NCBI GenBank assembly: GCA_965218725.1 | Contig: CBDCLO010000002.1 | Location: forward strand, 682,001-746,000 | DNA: 64,000 nt | Source: WTHC01 sp965218725 | Lineage (GTDB): Archaea; Thermoproteota; Nitrososphaeria; Nitrososphaerales; Nitrosopumilaceae | Reading direction: 5' to 3' | Part shown: positions 62,099 to 64,000 of the stretch, one piece after another | Position numbering within the stretch: the stretch's first letter is position 1 | Layout of the letters: each line of letters opens with the position of its first letter | Notes under the pieces: model-generated | Seen by the model: the letters and a program-made list of their open reading frames with translations, nothing else | Told to the model about the DNA's origin: nothing | Databases searched by the model: none | Program-made: the position numbers and the translations under genes

Positions 62099-64000
62099 TT
62101 ATATATTTTTTTTCCATACAAGCTTATTATACACAACTTCTGGAATAATCTTATTAAACTGTTTTGCACCACCGCTGTACCATTTTGTAAAAAATTCATA
62201 TAGGTGCAACCGTAGTGACTGAATATATACTATTAGGCCTTCTATCATCATGATTCCCAAATTTCCACCTATTATAAGTGCGATTGCACCAAGAGAACTA
62301 ATACCACCTAATGATTCGTATGCATTATTTACAGTCAATAACAATGCAGCATGTACAAGCAACATGATACCAATTCTGGCATAACTAATAGTATGAGCCA
62401 AACATTCTATGGTTTTACCTAATAATACCTCCATTAGCACGCTAGCAGGATCACCACCTTCTTCAGGGTGTTCTTTTGCATGCTTTATACCACTTACCAT
62501 CATTATGAAAACAGATACTGTTACTACTACCACAGCAATTCTAGTAATAATCCATACTTGAGCCCAATCTCCTAAAAATACTGTTACCCATGGCACACTT
62601 TCTGTATGTATACTTGAATACATATTCATCACATCGTAACCAGAGCCAATTGCACATAACATGATAGCAACTATTCCAAAATAAAGCGAAAGATTTGGTA
62701 TAGCTTCATAAATTATCGTAGATTTTTTTCCATCCCTGTTTAGCATAATTATATGTAATACAAATGCAAGAACCAAATGAACTATTCCTAAAAATATTGA
62801 TATCTTGAGTATTGTTATAACCTGATCAAAGCTAAGCTCTGCTACACTAATTATTCCAACTAACCACGACACAGAATAAAATAGTCCTCCTTCGTGCAAC
62901 GCCTTACTAAATGGATCCAAGCTATCTATGTGAAACCCAAATGCTTCTCCAGTTCCTACACCAGCAATAGATGCAAATGCGCCAGAAATTGCTATTAACA
63001 TGCCCCATCTAGATAAAATTCCCTGGCCTTTTAATTTGAATAATAATCCAAGTGACATTAACAATAAACCATGTCCTAAATCAGCAAACATCATTCCATA
63101 AAATATTGGCCACATCACTGCAATCATAGGAGTCGGATCTAATTCCTTCATTTTTGGAATCCCTTGACTTTGTGTTATTATTTCAAAGGTCTTAACAAAT
63201 TTTGGGTTATTTAATAATGTAGGGACATCTTCTAGTGGATCAGGTTCTTCTGTTATTGATACCCACTCTCTTGTTATCTTCATAAATCTATTTTCCATTT
63301 TTTTTGGTATATATCCTTGTATAACCGCAAATTGTTTAGTTCCACCTGGTTTACGTATAGTTTCAAGAACAACTTTAGATACAATTGAAGCTTCATAAGC
63401 TCTTAAAATTTCATATCTACGCTCTTTTGTAATATTATTTAATTTTTTTGTTATAGTATGTTGTTTTTCTGTGACATTTTTGATTTTAGATTCAATAAAT
63501 GAATGTGCTTCATTTGGTATTTGTGGTAAATTATCTGGAATAGAAAATATATCTGCGTTAAATCCACGCATCACCTTCAAGATCTTATCGTAATTTGTGG
63601 ATTCAGAAATTATAACTAGTCCTGCCTTGTTATTCACACCTAACTTATATTTATAAATCAGTGCATCTTCTAACGTGTGGTTTATTTCATCATAATCAGA
63701 AAAATTTATCACAAAAAACCCAATATAAAAATATCTAGATAACTTAAAACTACTAAGGTCTATGTTTAATTTTTTTGTAGAGTGTAACCAGTTTTTTAAC
63801 GTACTGTATTCATCTAATATTTTTTTAATACTAGTTAATTCATTAATGTTAAACAATATGGCATCAATCATATGTTGTTTCTTATCTTCTAAATCATCCA
63901 CAATTGATTCAATTTCTGATAATTTGTATGTCTTCTTTTTAATAGAGGTACCTTTGAAAAGAATTTCTAAAATCCCTACTCGATAGTTTATTTGTAAACC
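62099..64000 (-). CDS. atpI: A-type ATP synthase subunit I (a-subunit), 5' end beyond the window
   Basis: Forms the proton/sodium path of the ATP synthase. The annotated-looking start at 63901 (GTG) is internal: the same frame is open to base 64000 and reads GLQINYRVGILEILFKGTSI, so the N-terminus lies outside. Seen: long soluble N-terminal arm with coiled segments, then about seven membrane helices with the family block PTPMIAVMWPIFYGMMFADLGHGLLLM and, near the C-terminus, ISYARIGIMLLVHAALLL with the essential Arg, and EGLIVYIQSLRLHLYEFFTKWYSGGAKQF. Confidence 0.95.
   Translation of the reverse strand, partial: GLQINYRVGILEILFKGTSIKKKTYKLSEIESIVDDLEDKKQHMIDAILFNINELTSIKKILDEYSTLKNWLHSTKKLNIDLSSFKLSRYFYIGFFVINFSDYDEINHTLEDALIYKYKLGVNNKAGLVIISESTNYDKILKVMRGFNADIFSIPDNLPQIPNEAHSFIESKIKNVTEKQHTITKKLNNITKERRYEILRAYEASIVSKVVLETIRKPGGTKQFAVIQGYIPKKMENRFMKITREWVSITEEPDPLEDVPTLLNNPKFVKTFEIITQSQGIPKMKELDPTPMIAVMWPIFYGMMFADLGHGLLLMSLGLLFKLKGQGILSRWGMLIAISGAFASIAGVGTGEAFGFHIDSLDPFSKALHEGGLFYSVSWLVGIISVAELSFDQVITILKISIFLGIVHLVLAFVLHIIMLNRDGKKSTIIYEAIPNLSLYFGIVAIMLCAIGSGYDVMNMYSSIHTESVPWVTVFLGDWAQVWIITRIAVVVVTVSVFIMMVSGIKHAKEHPEEGGDPASVLMEVLLGKTIECLAHTISYARIGIMLLVHAALLLTVNNAYESLGGISSLGAIALIIGGNLGIMMIEGLIVYIQSLRLHLYEFFTKWYSGGAKQFNKIIPEVVYNKLVWKKNI

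Noticed and set aside
1..64000. CRISPR arrays, IS elements, prophage or integrative elements
   Set aside because: No regularly spaced repeats, transposase, integrase, terminase or att-like duplications were seen, including around the two tRNA genes.

Overview
The window is chromosomal DNA from an ammonia-oxidising-type archaeon of the Nitrososphaerota (Thaumarchaeota). It is most likely a marine, Nitrosopumilales-like lineage with a very AT-rich genome. The archaeal assignment rests on TFB, Rpo11, TFS, PCNA, an aCPSF1/FttA-type termination nuclease, a beta-type proteasome subunit, sn-glycerol-1-phosphate dehydrogenase, a class I CCA-adding enzyme, the archaeal CoA route (pantoate kinase plus phosphopantothenate synthetase), an AcnX-type phosphomevalonate dehydratase and A-type ATP synthase subunits. 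The narrower placement is inference from the combination of a long Amt transporter, preQ0 and B12 genes, assimilatory sulfate genes, a tRNA with an insertion outside the anticodon loop, many tiny zinc or cysteine proteins and largely leaderless genes. I see no rRNA, CRISPR array, transposase, integrase or phage gene. The gene content looks like compact core genome rather than an island.

Layout. 1-6.1 kb: tRNA 3' maturation (cca, RNase Z), a frameshifted 2'-5' RNA ligase-like gene, the UPF0200/UPF0201 pair, PRPP synthetase and a large MscS channel. 6.2-9.2 kb: a lysine-2,3-aminomutase-like radical SAM enzyme, TFB and a hemerythrin-like protein. 9.6-13.6 kb: preQ0 genes queE, folE and queC, the last in a minus-strand operon with a GPN-loop GTPase and homoserine kinase. 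13.7-17.5 kb: a UPF0104 membrane protein, a GT-B glycosyltransferase and a THUMP/ThiI-like protein without a recognisable PP-loop. 17.5-24.5 kb: APS reductase plus ATP sulfurylase, endonuclease III, the two phosphomevalonate dehydratase subunits and an NFACT (RqcH/Rqc2-like) protein. 25-29.3 kb: corrin methyltransferases cbiT-cbiL-cbiF, a dicluster ferredoxin, a Walker-A-less RecA-fold protein and a class V aminotransferase. 29.6-37.4 kb: a phosphatase, the rpo11-tfs-pcn-lysC-cbiH run, TyrRS, a dUTPase-like protein and a PfkB kinase.

37.5-39.7 kb is a patch of very small proteins: a C-terminal wHTH-like protein, a 50-aa zinc ribbon, an 80-aa HTH protein and a 34-aa cysteine-rich peptide. It is followed by tRNA-Arg(CCT), which has an insertion in its D-loop, and tRNA-Val(GAC). 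39.7-49.3 kb: a CopD-like membrane protein, NadM, a class V aminotransferase, an FKBP, G1P dehydrogenase, the proteasome beta subunit, FttA, a PP-loop thiouridylase-like protein and an M24 peptidase. 49.3-53 kb: a four-gene pantothenate/CoA operon on the minus strand. 53-57.4 kb: an AbrB-PhoU regulator, a NUDIX gene split by a -1 frameshift, and a tmk-HD-pyrH nucleotide operon. 57.4-64 kb: small membrane proteins, ATP synthase subunit C, the amt ammonium transporter and most of ATP synthase subunit I, which runs off the right edge.

Several genes show breaks in otherwise conserved reading frames or starts: thpR, the NUDIX gene, and thrB with an apparent ATA start. These are either real biology, such as frameshifting, non-canonical initiation or decay, or base-calling errors. 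I cannot distinguish these from sequence alone. No single undescribed system stands out. The best leads are the split THUMP/PP-loop/NFACT modules, the slippery NUDIX frameshift, the D-loop tRNA insertion and the cysteine-rich miniprotein patch.
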